Below, in pieces: positions 6,267 to 6,681 of a stretch of DNA of 6,681 nt (the first letter of the stretch is position 1; each line of letters opens with the position of its first letter). Under the pieces are notes generated by a model. The model had not been told where the DNA came from. It ran no database searches and saw nothing but the letters and a program-made list of their open reading frames with translations. Origin of the DNA: an uncultured Bacteroidales bacterium (GTDB lineage: Bacteria; Bacteroidota; Bacteroidia; Bacteroidales; Bacteroidaceae); NCBI GenBank assembly GCA_902803195.1, contig CADCOX010000152.1, positions 1 through 6,681 of the forward strand. Reading direction: 5' to 3'. The position numbers were made by a program, and so were the translations under genes.

Positions 6267-6286
6267 TAAATACATCACAACCAAAA

Positions 6287-6604
6287 ATGTACGCAATCGT
6301 AGAGATTAACGGTCAACAGTTCAAAGCCGAAGCAGGCAAGAAGCTGTTCGTGTACCACATCCAGGGTGCCGAAGCACAGCAGACTGTTGAATTTGAGAGA
6401 GTGTTATTGGTAGACAACGAAGGTGCTATCACCGTGGGTGCTCCCACCGTCGAAGGTGCAAAGGTCGTCTGCGAAGTCGTTTCACCGCTCGTCAAGGGCG
6501 ACAAGGTCCTCGTCTTCCACAAGAAGCGTCGCAAGGGCTATCGCAAGCTGAACGGTCATCGCCAGCAGTTCACCGAGTTGAATATCAAAGAAGTTATTGC
6601 TTAA
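6287..6604 (+). CDS. rplU: 50S ribosomal protein L21 (bL21)
   Basis: A 105-residue protein of normal L21 length. Seen: the N-terminal MYAIVEINGQQFKAEAGKKLFV (family signature YAIVEinGkQyKV), the central FERVLLVDNEGAITVGAPTVEGAKV, and the C-terminal basic RNA-binding segment VFHKKRRKGYRKLNGHRQQFTELNIKEV, which matches the family's KYKRRKgYrrkxGHRQ.yT.v.I motif. L21 binds 23S rRNA early in assembly of the large subunit. It has its own promoter and a structured leader and is followed 21 bp later by rpmA, the standard L21-L27 operon. Confidence 0.98.
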   Translation: MYAIVEINGQQFKAEAGKKLFVYHIQGAEAQQTVEFERVLLVDNEGAITVGAPTVEGAKVVCEVVSPLVKGDKVLVFHKKRRKGYRKLNGHRQQFTELNIKEVIA

Positions 6605-6625
6605 CCACTAAAACCCCTAAGAAAC

Positions 6626-6681
6626 ATGGCACATAAAAAAGGTGTAGGTAGTTCTAAGAACGGCCGCGAGTCTGCAGCACA
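6626..6681 (+). CDS. rpmA: 50S ribosomal protein L27 (bL27), first 18 residues (runs off the right edge)
   Basis: The ATG at 6626 opens MAHKKGVGSSKNGRESAA, the highly conserved L27 N-terminus (MAHKKGxGSSxNGRdS). The N-terminal tail of L27 reaches toward the peptidyl-transferase centre. The start is directly Met-Ala-His, with no cleavable extension of the kind seen in Firmicutes L27. It lies 21 bp after rplU and is certainly co-transcribed with it. Confidence 0.96.
   Translation, partial: MAHKKGVGSSKNGRESAA

Larger units (their letters stand above)
5865..6286. other. Gene-free intergenic region between fbp and rplU
   Basis: These 422 bp hold no credible gene. In order they contain: 48 bp of unremarkable sequence after the fbp stop with no hairpin-plus-T-run terminator that I can see; an eight-unit 22-bp tandem repeat (5913-6088); about 75 bp that become A-rich (6121-6162), possibly an UP-like element; a promoter (6163-6194); and a hairpin-rich leader to the rplU start. 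Leftward open frames crossing the repeat exist only because the unit has no stop codon on that strand. Confidence 0.85.

Overview
The window reads as chromosomal DNA of a member of the Bacteroidales (Bacteroidota). The main reasons are two promoters of the phylum-specific type (a TTG/TTTG box, 19-20 bp, then TAnnTTTG), the absence of clear Shine-Dalgarno sequences before the genes, lipoproteins with a Bacteroidota look (Cys followed by Asp/Glu), and a class III fructose-1,6-bisphosphatase of about 660 residues. Genus cannot be fixed from this sequence; a Prevotellaceae- or Muribaculaceae-like genome with moderately high GC genes is plausible. Nothing suggests a phage, plasmid, insertion sequence or CRISPR array.

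Layout. Positions 1-2009 carry a leftward pair: pepD (M20C Xaa-His dipeptidase), followed by the start of a predicted surface lipoprotein that leaves the window at its left edge. The two genes overlap by 8 bp, so they are probably translated together. Positions 2010-2109 form a divergent intergenic region with a strong Bacteroidota promoter pointing right. From 2110 to 5864 there is a rightward, tightly packed group: a 74-residue membrane-anchored protein of unknown function, an OmpH/Skp-like lipoprotein, prmA (ribosomal protein L11 methyltransferase) and fbp (class III fructose-1,6-bisphosphatase). Spacing is 13 bp and 6 bp between the last three, which suggests one operon joining envelope, translation and gluconeogenesis functions.

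Positions 5865-6286 are a 422-bp gene-free stretch with three layers: an eight-unit 22-bp tandem repeat (5913-6088), an A-rich tract with a near-perfect promoter (6163-6194), and a leader of about 90 nt able to fold into three consecutive hairpins just before rplU. The last genes are rplU (L21) and the first 18 codons of rpmA (L27), the usual ribosomal pair.

Most of the window is ordinary housekeeping DNA. The parts most worth a second look are the 22-bp repeat array, the structured rplU leader, and the small conserved-looking membrane protein. I found no convincing new multi-gene system.
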